The notes under the pieces: model-generated
Seen by the model: only the letters and a program-made list of their open reading frames with translations
Databases searched by the model: none
What the model was told of the DNA's origin: nothing
Shown: positions 1 to 10,830 of the stretch, piece after piece
Numbering within the stretch: the stretch's first letter is position 1
Layout of the letters: the number at the start of each line of letters is the position of its first letter
Program-made: the position numbers and the translations under genes
NCBI GenBank assembly: GCA_037951105.1
Contig: JBAMJV010011300.1
Location: 47,068-111,067 of the forward strand
DNA from: Echinarachnius parma
Lineage: Eukaryota; Echinodermata; Echinoidea; Clypeasteroida; Echinarachniidae
Length of the DNA: 64,000 nucleotides
Direction: 5' to 3'

Positions 1-646
1 TGAAAAGTTATATTTTCTTTTATTTACATAGAAAATCTTCGTAGAAATGCTACGAAGCCCATATTCATATGCCACAAGACCAGGTTGATCAGCTGTTTGT
101 GAGTGTTAGTCTTCGTTTGGAAGCTGGAATGTAAAACCAAACGCGCAACCTTTCACAATACACTGTTAGTGGCATAGAGTAGTGGTTGTTATAGGGTCTC
201 CGCTTCGGACTAGCGTATGCTGTATGCTGCACTGAACATACCACCGCGGTGCACCGGACCGGGTGCGGACGCGTCCATTATTTATAGGGTACGTCATTAC
301 AAAATATGTTGTTTTCTTTTAAAATAAAGAGTTGAGATTTGATATGGATGCAAAAAGGTAATTCTATGCTTTAGTTTTCATTGTAATGTATCTCATATTT
401 TATCATTATGATAGTTATGATAATATTAATGTCTGATACTAAATAAACCCTTAATACACGGTGGAACACGCCACCGATTAGGCATACAGTATCCACATCT
501 AGCGATCTGATTGGTTGCTGATTTCTCTCATGAATAGTAATGCCTTATTATCTTTGCTCATTAATAAATTACTACGAATCCAGTGCTTAAAGGCTATATA
601 TGGAGCCAGTTTACTAGTATTTAGCTCTCTCACAGCTAGCTAGCTC
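1..646. other. left flank, nothing recognised
   Basis: AT-rich DNA with no ORF or repeat that I can identify. It ends in GCTAGC-rich sequence just before the TA-type element at 647. Confidence 0.5.
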
Positions 647-713
647 CCCAGCTAGCCACCTGACGTCGTGCCGATGTCATAAGTTGTTGGCCGGATGTCG
701 GCTTATCGCGGTT

Positions 714-1480
714 GGCTCGAGGTTAAAATGTCCGCCAGCCCAACATCGTAACCACGTCATTTTGTGATACGTCAATTTCTGACAATGGCCCAACATCAAC
801 TCATGACATTGGACCAACATAACATTATGATGTGGGCGCGAGGTTAAAATGTCCGCTAGCCTAACATTGTCCCAACATCATTTTGTGATGTCGGGCAAAT
901 GTCAATTTCCGACAATGGCCCAACACCAAATCCTGACATAGGACAGATATCAAATTCTGATGTGGGCTCGACGTTAAAATGTCCGCCAGCCCAACATCGT
1001 CACCACGTCATTTTGTGATACGTCAATTTCTGACAATGGCCCAACATCAACTCATGACATTGGACCAACATAACATTATGATGTGGGCGCGAGGTTAAAA
1101 TGTCCGCTAGCCTAACATTGTCCCAACATCATTTTTTGATGTCGGGCAAATGTCAATTTCCGACAATGGCCCAACACCAAATCCTGATATAGGACAGATA
1201 TCAAATTCTGATGTGGGCTCGACGTTTAAATGTCCGCCAGCCCAACATCGTCACCACGTCATTTTGTGATACGTCAATTTCTAACAATGGCCCAACATCA
1301 ACTCATGACATTGGACCAACATAACATTATGATATGGGCGCGAGGTTAAAATGTCCACTAGCCCAACATTGTCACAACATCATTCTGTGATGTTGGCCCA
1401 ATGTCAATTTCCGCCAATGGCCCAATATCAAATCCTGACGTTGGGCCAACATCAAATTCTGACGTTGGCCCGACATTACA
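714..1480. repeat. ~250-bp higher-order tandem repeat
   Basis: The phrase GACGTTAAAATGTCCGCCAG (or GAGG variants) recurs near 716, 966 and 1217, a period of about 250 bp. Each unit is made of shorter alternating half-palindromes with GTTGG/CCAAC cores. The ORF at 1351-1611 is only this repeat read through. Confidence 0.8.
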
Positions 1481-1680
1481 ATGTCCGCCAGCCCGAAATT
1501 AGCCCAACGTTATTTTTTATTGTTGGCCCAACATCAAATCTTGACGTTCGCCCGACGTTTGATGCTGGACCAACATCAAAATTTGACAATGGCCCAATGT
1601 CATTAATATGACATCTCCAATAAGAGGTCGACCTAATATAGCGCCGATGTTGGGACTGGTATCAGTTTAAGAGGTCGCTA

Positions 1681-3800
1681 CCCAGCTAGCCACCTGACGT
1701 TGTGCCAACATTGGGTTAATGTAAAAAGTCGTGTTAAGAAGACGTTGGGCCTACATTAAAAATCCGACGTCGCCGCGACATAAAAATGTCCGCCAGCCCA
1801 ACATCAGCGGGGCGTTTTTGTTTTTTTAATGCTGGCCAAACGTCATTTTGCGATTTCGACCCAACATCAATTATTCAGTCAGTGGTCAGTCATGGTTGTG
1901 AAATTAATGTCGGGACAATGTTAGTAATGAGACAAGAATAGGACATCTCAATTTTTACGTCAAACCGAAATCCTACGACGTCAGAATGGGCAGCAGTGAA
2001 TCAAGTCGGCTAATAGACATTAAGTTGATGTTGAGCCGATGTCAATGATCCGACATGAATATGACATCTCAATGATGACGTCAATGCGATATCCTACCGA
2101 TGTCAGAACTGACAGCAATGAAACAAGTCGGCAAATGATCATAAAAGTGATGTTGCGCCGATGTCAATAGTCGGACATGAATATGCCATCTCCAATATGA
2201 CGTCGGGCTAATATCGCGCCGATGTCGGAAAAGATAGCAATTAAGGAGGTCGGTAAATGGTAGTAAAATTGATATCGGTCCGATGTTATTAATTGGACAT
2301 GAATGTGATAAATATGTCAGGCTGATGTAAGAACTTGCAGCAATGAAACAACTCGGCAAATGGTCATTTAATTGATGTTGTGCCGAAGTCAATGATTAGA
2401 CATGAATATGACATCTAAATGATGACGCCATAGCGATATCCTGCCGATGTCAGAACTGGCAGCAATGAAACAAGCCGGCAAATGGTCGCCAGTTCCGACA
2501 TCGGTACAACATTGACCCAACGTCATATTTGAGATCTCTTATTCATGTCGGATTAATGACATCGGCACAACATCAGTTTAATGACCATTTGCCGACTTGT
2601 TTAATTGCTGTCAGTTCTGACATCGGCAGGATATCGCTTTGGCGTCATCATAACAGAGATGTCATATTGAGGTCCAATTAATAACATTGGCCAGACATCA
2701 ATTTCACAACCATGTACCGACCTCTTAAATTGCTACCAGATACAACATCATCACAATATCGGACTGACGTCATAGTAGAGATGTCATATTTATGTAGGAG
2801 TAATGACATCCGCCCGACATCTATTTCACAACCTTTTACCCACCTTTAAAATTTCGTAAAGTTCCGACATCTGTGCGGTATAGGCCCAAAGTCATATTTT
2901 GGATGTCATATTTTTGTCTAATTAATAACTGTGACCCGACATCAATTTCACAGCATTTTACCGACCTCTTGAATTACTACCAGTTCCACCATCGGGGCGA
3001 TAGAAGGCCGATTTTATATTTGAGATGTCATATTCATGTCGAATTATTGACAACGGCACAACATCCATTTAATGACTATTTAATGATTAGTTTCATTGGT
3101 GCCATTTATGACATCGGCAGGATATCGCTTTGGCGTCATAATGGATGTCCAATAAAACTCATTGGTCCGACATCAATGTTACAACCATTTACCGACCTCT
3201 TTAATTGCTACCAGTTCCAACATCGGCGCGAAATTATCCCGACGTCATATTGGAGATGACATATTCATGTCAGAATATTGACATCGGCTGAACATCGATT
3301 TCATGACTATTTGCCGACTCGTGTCATTGCTGCCAATATCTTGACATCGGCGCGATATCGGCTTGACGTCATATTGATGTCCAATTAATAACATCCGTCC
3401 GAAATCAATTCCACATTCAACCATTTACCGACCTCTTAAAATGATATATTCCGACATCGGAACAACATTGGTCCAACGTCATATTTGAGATGTCATATTC
3501 ATGTTGGTTTATTGACATCGGCCCAACATTAATATTACAACCCTCTATCAAGCTCTTAAATTGGTACCAGTTTCGGCATTGGTGCGATTTTAGCGCGACA
3601 TTTTATTTGAGACGTATTTTTTTCGTCAACTTAATGACATCGGCACGATATTCAACTACAACCATTTTCCGACTTATTTCATTTCCAAAACCTCCAACTT
3701 AAATTCGACGTTGGCGTAATGTTGGCGCGACGTCTGTTTGCCGACCGCGATCTTGCCGAAGACCTGCCGACACCGGTCCGACGTCAGTTAGCTAGCTGGG
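1681..3800 (-). mobile_element. nested TA-flanked element inside copy A
   Basis: CCCAGCTAGCCACCTGACGT begins directly after TA (1679-1680), and GTTAGCTAGCTGGG ends directly before TA (3801-3802). The ends resemble those of the host element, so one family member seems to have inserted into another at a TA. The same nesting occurs at 22720-25536 in copy B, so it predates the spread of the composite. Confidence 0.72.
1980..3780. repeat. ~120-bp tandem repeat array
   Basis: The phrase GAGATGTCATATTCATGTCG, with variants, recurs near 2532, 2658, 2780, 2901, 3022, 3252, 3487 and 3610, a spacing of about 110-130 bp. Units carry GACATCGG and GACGTCAT motifs; several contain the CRE palindrome TGACGTCA (for example 2076-2083, 2765-2772, 3364-3371). 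The ORFs here are repeat read-through. Confidence 0.8.
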
Positions 3801-3802
3801 TA

Positions 3803-4340
3803 CTTATATTTTTGTTAACTTGCTTTGAGATCTATACTGAATTGAATTTCGTTTAATCGATTACAAACATTAGTAATTCAAAAGTTTAAAAAAAAGAAGT
3901 ATTGCTATCGGGAAATTCATGATCGATTATAAGCGATCGTAAGTGAAATGAAAATTTTTGATTTTTGGAATTATTTATGTTAAAAAATATACTTTTGTCA
4001 TGTCCTTGCTGCTGTATATAATTTAGAAGGATATATACGAATATAAATAACACCTTAAATAGTGTTATGAATATGATTTGAAGGTGGATTATTTCAAATT
4101 CAACGCTCTACAAATACTAACTATTACAAAACATACATGCTAAGAAGAGGTGTATATATAGTATACCGATTGCGACCTATGTTTGTAGGACGATAGGATG
4201 ATAGGTTTAGGAGTAGGCAATAGGTATAGGAATAGGATATTTATAGAATTATGATTTATGAATGAATGTGTGTAAAGGTTAAACAAAATGCATGGATCGG
4301 ACGTGGAATCTATGCATGTTTTCTAATTTCTTTTTACGTT
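3803..4340. other. unique core of element A
   Basis: Non-repetitive AT-rich sequence between the two satellite types, matched in reverse complement at about 22150-22718. It includes a run of ATAGG-like words (4190-4235). No coding potential is seen. Confidence 0.6.
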
Positions 4341-5199
4341 TTTGATGTTGGTCCTACGTTGGCCATTTGACATTGGGCCATTGTCAAATTTTGATGTTGG
4401 TCCAGCATCAGAAAATGACGTTGGGCCAATGTTGGGTTAGCGGACATTCAAACGTCGGGCGAACGTCAAGATTTGATGTTGGGCCAACAATAAAAAATAA
4501 CGTTGGGCTAATGTCGGGCTGGCGGACATTTTAATGTCGGGCCAACGTCAGAATTTGATGTTGGCCCAACGTCAGGATTTGATATTGGGCCATTGGCGGA
4601 AATTGACGTTGGACCAACATCACAGAATGATGTCGTGACAATGTTGGGCTAGCGGACATTTTAACCTCGAGCCGACATCATAATGTTATGTTGGTCCAAT
4701 GTCATGAGTTGATGTTGGGCCATTGTTGGAAATTGACGTTATGCCAATATCACAAAATGACGTAGTGACGATGTTGGGCTGGCGGACATTTTAACGTCGA
4801 GCCCACATCAGAATTTGATATCTGTCCTATGTCAGGATTCGGTGTTGGGCCATTGTCGGAATTGACATTTGCCCGACATCACAAAATGATGTTGGGACAA
4901 TGTTAGGCTGGCGGACATTTTAACGTCGGGCCGACGTCAAAACTTGATGTTCTCTCAACGTCAGGAATCGATGTTGGGCCTACGTTAGAACGGACATTGG
5001 ACCATTGTCAATAATTGATGTTGGGCCGAAATCGCTAAATGACGTTGGGCCAGCATGAAAAAAAGACGCCGAGCTGATGTTGGGCTGGCGGACATTTTAA
5101 CGTCTCGGTGACGTCGCATGTCGCATGTTGGCCCAACGTCCCCTTACAACGAAAATGACATCGGCCCAACGATGGCACGACGTCAGGTGGCTAGCTGGG

Positions 5200-5769
5200 T
5201 CGCGATCGCATAGAAAATCTCCAAGCCATATAGAGCCTTGACTAAAGGCTACAAGATAAGCGGTTAAAAATACACAAATTTATGAAATTAAATAAACGCA
5301 AAGTCATATCATGCTTGCTTACTTATACAGGAAAGAATGGGCTTGTTAAGAAATCAATAATGTATTTAATTTATTTTAATTTATTTTAATTTTAATTTAT
5401 TTTATTTTATTTGTATTTATATTTGTTTTTTTATAAATTAGATTACTCATTTAATTGACGAGTTAGTAATTGTAATACAACACCTTTTTGGCACCATGTA
5501 GCTCCCCCCCCCCCCCCCCCACCACCACCTCCCAGGCCACCATCCACTCAAGCTCCGTGCTTATGATGGTTGGTCTGCTGCATTTGTTTATTTGTTGTAA
5601 TAATATACATAAATTATTGTCACATTAATTTATATGATTATATAACAATTCCCATTTCATTATTTTATTATTATGTATGTAAAAATGTTCTTTGTATATT
5701 TTATTTTGATTTTGTTAATAAATGCAGAAATAAATCTGCCTTAAACAAAAAATAAAAAATACACGGAGG
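5200..5769. other. unit 1 left edge, AT-rich and poly-C
   Basis: From about 5248 the sequence aligns to the unit 2 and unit 3 starts (16180, 52815). It then diverges into TTTTAATTTATTT repeats (5360-5430) and a C-run near 5504-5520. No gene is seen. Confidence 0.5.
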
Positions 5770-7466
5770 AGCGTACTGGTTTAGCGCAGGAGTAAAGTTG
5801 TGCTAAGCTATAACTCATTGCCAGTTTGAACATACTGTATCCAGTGTATTGAAAAACCAATACAACTTTCCTGATATCACGTAAACTTTATATCATGATA
5901 TGTGCACGAATGACAGTAACAATGACCCTGATCAGGCAAAGGAAACTTGCACAGGAAGTACGCACCAACAAACTAAAGGCAGCGAATATAAAGGTCAGAG
6001 GCGGTTGTTTCTAAGTAACACTTCAAGTTAGTATATACTAAAAGGGCTTATGCTTCCCCCAAATTCCCTTGCAGACATTCGGGTTACCCCAGGAAATGTA
6101 GCCCCCCCCCCCCCCCCCCCCCCCCCCGTCCCCAATCACAGAGGCGTTCCAGTGCCAGTCGAGTATTATACTACAACAAATAATTTGACATTTCCCCAAA
6201 AAAATATGAAGGTAAAATCGTTTTAAAATAAAGAAGTACATATATAGCACCCCCCCCCCCCACCCCACTCCCTCCCCCCTCCAATAATTACCGGGCCACC
6301 AATCAGTCCGGTCACGCTAGGCCACTGCATATCAAGAAGAGAAAGGTGAAGAAGAGAGGGCCAGGACCTTAATCCGTTGCAGAACTGTACCATCCTTTTA
6401 ATGGACATGTCGGCTGTTTCTGAATAGATTTTGATCAAACAAAGTTAATTTGTCTTTAAAATCATGATCCCTTTCAATTATCACACCAAGTGTTTTCATT
6501 TCGTCACTAATACATTATTTTGTTAGTACCCTGTAAAGTGTAAACCAAAACGGTATTATCCCTTACAAATCAATCCCTAAGTAGAGATTCTTTCTGAGAA
6601 ATTTCCACAATACTCAATGTCATTTGATAACAGCACGTTTCAATGAAATAAATTATGTCAAATTCCCCACTTTGTAATTCCGTAAACTTTTCAACCTTGT
6701 CAATAATTCCCATCCATTTAATATATAGTTAAGCGGTCGTTTATAGTATTTGCACTCGTTATTCTATGGTAGGCGATGTGAATATTATAAAGAATATGTG
6801 AGTATGACGCAGGCTCTATTTATAATACATGTGATATGTATGTAATACAAGTTTACAGTGCATTACACAAATATCAAAAAAATCAAAACGCAGTCTTATG
6901 TTGCTTGTAATGTGAAGTTTGTGTTTTAGGGCCAACTCTATAACCGAGACTAGGGATGTGCATATGATAACAATTATACGCAGATCGTGAAGGTTTCCAT
7001 TTTGAATAAAGCTGGATTTGTATGTGATTCAAGGACATCAAGATAAAAGTGCAGAACTGTTTGGAAATATCTAATCTAAATAATTTCTCATTCACCTTCA
7101 TAAATCCGAAAAAGGGGTTTTCTTTACAACATTCAGCGCGGATTTGTATTTACACGAAGGATATAACACGGAGACTAACCTTAGAAATATCCTAGTTTCT
7201 GAAAACTTGACTGTGGATATGATTATTTATAAATTTGTTGGATTCGTCGAGGATTTCGTGGCACAAAACATTTAAAGGTTCGTTGATATTGTTCGTTTTA
7301 TCATAATTTGTTATTCTTTCCAAATCCGTGACGGTTTGAATATCAAATTAATACTAACATTAATACAAATCTGTAAGTATGCTAGAAAATCACCAAATAT
7401 TAATTACCATACTAACACTAAATATACAAGCAAAAAAGGCTTTCCACACTCTGGCAGCTCTTTGAA
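5770..7466. other. unit 1 upstream flank
   Basis: Paralogous to 16260-18740 in unit 2 and to 53150-55560 in unit 3. It contains long C-runs at 6101-6127 and 6250-6270 that recur at the same place in the paralogues. Short ORFs are shared only as part of this non-coding homology. At about 6740 it lacks the SINE found in unit 2. Confidence 0.65.
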
Positions 7467-7990
7467 AGGATATAGTAACTTTCCGACATATGCAAAAACC
7501 AATGTATAGAGTTGATACAATGTTTTTGTCTGTGTTCTGATATATTCACTAAGTGATGCCATGGAAATTCCATGGTCAACGATTGTCATATGACCGAGAA
7601 ATGAGCGAAAATGCAGTAATATCATTGCACTCAATTTGTACAAAGTTGAAAGTCTATTAAGTAGACTTTCCAATCCGAACATTTCAATCAGTATAATAAA
7701 TATATTTATAACGAAGATAAATACCTTGTTGTATTTGTATAAGCAACAGAAGCATGGGACAGGTTTGAGTTTGTCGAATGTCCCTTTCGTTAAAAAGTTT
7801 TGTACGCATGATAATTGAATCTCACTTGGCATTCTCGCTCAAATTACTCGGCCATACAGCCATATGACATCCATGTTAACGTAAAATTTCCACACATTAC
7901 TCAGTGGACATATCAGATCACATTGATTTGTACACATTGTACCAACCATTCATCACTTTTTGCACGTGTTAACAATGTTACTAGATCCAT
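7467..7990. mobile_element. TTAA-type MITE (AGGGATCTAGTAAC family), unit 1
   Basis: The left end is an AGGATATAGTAAC variant and the right end is GTTACTAGATCCAT before TTAA (7991-7994). The same insertion occurs at 18751-19270 and in part in unit 3, so it predates the duplication. A 142-residue minus-strand ORF here lies wholly inside the MITE and is not treated as a gene. Confidence 0.65.
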
Positions 7991-7994
7991 TTAA

Positions 7995-9678
7995 AGGGAT
8001 GTAGTAATATTCTCGACATGCACAAAACTTGTTTAGAACTCCGGCGGTTCTCAAAAACCTCTTTGTAGGTATTAATATTACCGATATAAGTTCAGCACAG
8101 GTTTTGGTTCTGTCCCATAATGCGTCCGTATGAGCGCTCGGATTTTAAGTAAGGGAGCCGTGCGATTTACTTTTTCTTTAATTTAAAGCGAACCGAAATG
8201 ATAGCATTTCATCTATGCTACTTCGATAGCGACACCGAGAGCTTTAATTTGATATACAAATCACAAAAAATGGCTCACTGATGAGGCCACACCAATCTCG
8301 CAAAGAGACGACACAAATTATTTTTAGCGGCGTCCCGTACTAACATGGAGACTGCCATGTTTACATTTTTGTGCAGACCCCCAGCAAAGATGTGACGTTT
8401 TTTTGGACTTCAAATCTAAGATTCCATTCATGATCATGTTGAAAGAAGAGACAATTTTGTCTTTGTTGAAACAGATATTAACCAACGACCATTCGAGACG
8501 GGGAAGTGTGGAAATGTGATTAAATGTGGTTATTTAGCCAATTTACCATAGCTTTTTGACAGAATTTTCAGAGGTTGCCATGGTAACAATTGTTTGGCGT
8601 AAGCATGAACGTGCACACTAAGTGTATTTGATTCGTGCCAAGCATGTACGATTTTCTCTAGCATGCTCCCCAGAACAGCTGCGATGATACCGAACTACGT
8701 ACCAAACATTCCTTTTCTTTGATTTGGAAAGGGGTATCATTCCTCTTTGTCGTACAAAACAAAGGCTTGTGCAGTGAATGAACTGCCTACACGTATTAGT
8801 ATTACTATAGTTACAGTTTTAAGAAATGCAAGTTTGTCATTTACCCCACTATTTCACCTAAACAATTGAGCTGTAGTATCGAGATGGCATTGTTTCCTTG
8901 TCTGAAGCCGATTTAGTTGCTTTTGCAGTGATTCATATCAGAATAATAAATGCTCATGGTCTAGATTATGATTCGCTATAGGGCGGAAATAAATGCGCGA
9001 CTTCTGGTATCATTATTATCTACAAATACCATGATATTCCTAAGTATAACTATTGAATTAAAAGTAGCAAAAATATTAAAATTATGAAGGATTGCGAACA
9101 CGTACGCGCTCGTTAATATCATTCAAGTCAAAGGTCGTATGAACACCCTCGTTCTGACTAGAAAATAAGTGCTATCATGCTTAACATGTTTTCGAAGTAG
9201 AAACAAAATATATAATATAATATAACGCATACTAAATAATTTGATTCCAAATGCTAACCTATAAGCAGTGCAATGTATTTTGTTTGCTCCTATTTTTGAT
9301 AAAAATACGTTATTAAACTAATAGTTAAAATGGCATTTGGCTAGACCAATCAAAGTCAGTCCAGAAAAACGTCACGTTACGCGTTTAGGGTGTCAAAAAG
9401 GCCAAAATCAGAAATAAGGGCATGTTCGCACGGATATTTTGTTACTAAAATAATTACAACTGTATAAACTGTGCAGTAATAAGCATTTGTTTATTATTAC
9501 ATTGTCGTTGCGCTATTATACTAACAATTACCATATAACAAGCCTATTTGAATTCGCCACATGTATCATATGTTATAGTATACGTTAAGCAACATAATAC
9601 ATTACAAACCTACACAAAGTAGCCAGGTTGTGTCTTAATTTCTTAACCATTCTCTTCATGGCTTTGATTCTATGCGCC
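7995..9678. other. unit 1 flank holding empty sites and an element ghost
   Basis: Aligns to unit 2 before 19963 and after 31055. Positions 8650-8675 (CATGTACG then TTTTCTCTAGCATGCTCC) are the uninterrupted version of the two unit 2 insertion sites. At 9379-9427 a ~49-bp piece of the G-run-ended element seen whole at 31903-32372 survives, so unit 1 once carried that element and lost most of it by deletion. Confidence 0.7.
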
Positions 9679-10203
9679 CAGGCCTGGCCCTGTTGCAGAA
9701 AGAGATACAAGCAATTGCAAGTTACATTTATTGTGGGGTCCCACAATAATTCACTAATTTTGAACCATCCGTTAACAAAAAAAAAATGCTTACACTTTTC
9801 AAAAATTTACAAAAGATGTTTTTAAATAGTTATTGATGATCTCTCATTTTAATCATTATTTTAACAAGCATCACATGCAGGATGTTTTTTTTTTAATGGT
9901 TGAAACCAATAAGTTTTTTAAGAGCGCCTTCTTGAACTGTAACGGCTCATTTTGAACTCGTTTTGAATGTAATGGCGCAGGGTTTGGTGACTAAAATTCA
10001 GTTTTTAAAAAAACTGTAGGGGAAGGTGGGGCAGGATGGGCCACATTTTTTTCAAGATAGTTTATTTCAACCAACAAAATAGATACACACACGTACATTA
10101 GGATGTGTAAAGATTAAGTAAGGCTACTCTCTATGCCAAAATTCAACTAGCCCTTTAAATATAACTTGCAATCGATTGTACCTCTTTCTGCAACGGGGAC
10201 CTG
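9679..10203. mobile_element. MITE with GTTGCAGAAAGAG ends, unit 1
   Basis: CCCTGTTGCAGAAAGAG on the left matches CTCTTTCTGCAACGGGG on the right. Fragments of a TTAA-type MITE (CCCACAATAATTC...) lie inside. It is shared with unit 2 (32777-33980), so it is ancestral to the duplication. A relative is the hairpin at 49729-49885. Confidence 0.65.
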
Positions 10204-10213
10204 GTCACCTATA

Positions 10214-10770
10214 CAGGATGGCCCCCAAAAAACGGAACGGGGCACTTCCCAAAATATAGTAACAAAATGATTATGTCCATCGGATAGGAAGTCTTTTCCA
10301 ATAAAAAAACAATACCAAGAGCAGTCATTTTGGTCATGTAGTTTTTGTTTTAGGGCGCTGAAGCCATGTTAGGTTCCCATTTTTGTCAATTTTTACCAAG
10401 GCAGTGTCTGGTAAATCGCACTCACTGCCCTTCACAGCATCAAACAACGAGCAATACGCGCGCCATTGTTAGTGTGCATTCAGCTGTGTGCCGAGAGAAT
10501 GAACATAGTTATTCGATACTATGATGGGCAGTAAGACCGATTTATCAAGCTCTGACTTGGCAAAAATGGGAACCTGACATGTTGTCACTTACAGCGCACT
10601 AAAACAAAAACTACGCGACCAAAATTACTGTACTTGGTATCATTTTTCATTGGAAAAGAGGGACTGTCTGAGGGACATAATCATTTTGTTACTATATTTT
10701 TTTAGAAGTGCCACGGTCCGTGTTCTTTTGTTTGTTTTTGTTTTTTTGTTTTTTTGGGGGGGCCACCCTG
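10214..10770. mobile_element. TA-flanked MITE abutting the TRIM 5' end, unit 1
   Basis: The left end is CAGGATGGCCCC after TA and the right end is GGGGCCACCCTG before TA. Longer inner inverted similarity includes AACAAAATGATTATGTCC and its complement. It is paralogous to 33995-34447 and 57612-58097. Its right end lies 60 bp before the TRIM start codon in all three units, so it forms the immediate upstream region of the gene. TA flanks suggest Tc1/mariner-type mobilisation (inference). Confidence 0.75.
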
Positions 10771-10830
10771 TATAGTTTCTCATAGGAGCCCCTGATGTTT
10801 ACTCCGAACAGATTCCGCACTCCAAACACC

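Larger units (their letters stand above)
647..5199 (-). mobile_element. satellite-bearing terminal-inverted-repeat element, copy A
   Basis: The ends are inverted copies: CCCAGCTAGCCACCTGACGT on the left, and the complement reading ...ACGTCAGGTGGCTAGCTGGG on the right. The interior is almost wholly tandem repeats of short palindrome-like motifs (CCAACATCA / TGATGTTGG). It is the inverted counterpart of 21263-26586: the unique core at 4140-4330 reappears reverse-complemented near 22180-22390. No transposase ORF is visible, so it is non-autonomous. Copy B is flanked by TA on both sides, the Tc1/mariner-type target. Copy A has TC on both sides. A nested smaller element lies at 1681-3800. The superfamily assignment is inference. 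Confidence 0.8.

Noticed and set aside
1351-3702. CRISPR-like look of regularly spaced short repeats
   Set aside because: Spacers are themselves repetitive, the repeats are diverged half-palindromes, and the setting is a eukaryotic transposon.
7404-7832. 142-residue minus-strand ORF, with a similar 147-residue ORF at 18674-19117
   Set aside because: Both lie over the ancestral TTAA MITE in paralogous units. The similarity is explained by DNA duplication, and the C-termini diverge through frame changes.
10795-10830. In-frame upstream ATG extending the unit 1 TRIM by 12 residues
   Set aside because: Unit 2 and unit 3 have no ATG there (CTGATC/CTGATT), and the conserved CACCATGG start is a better context.
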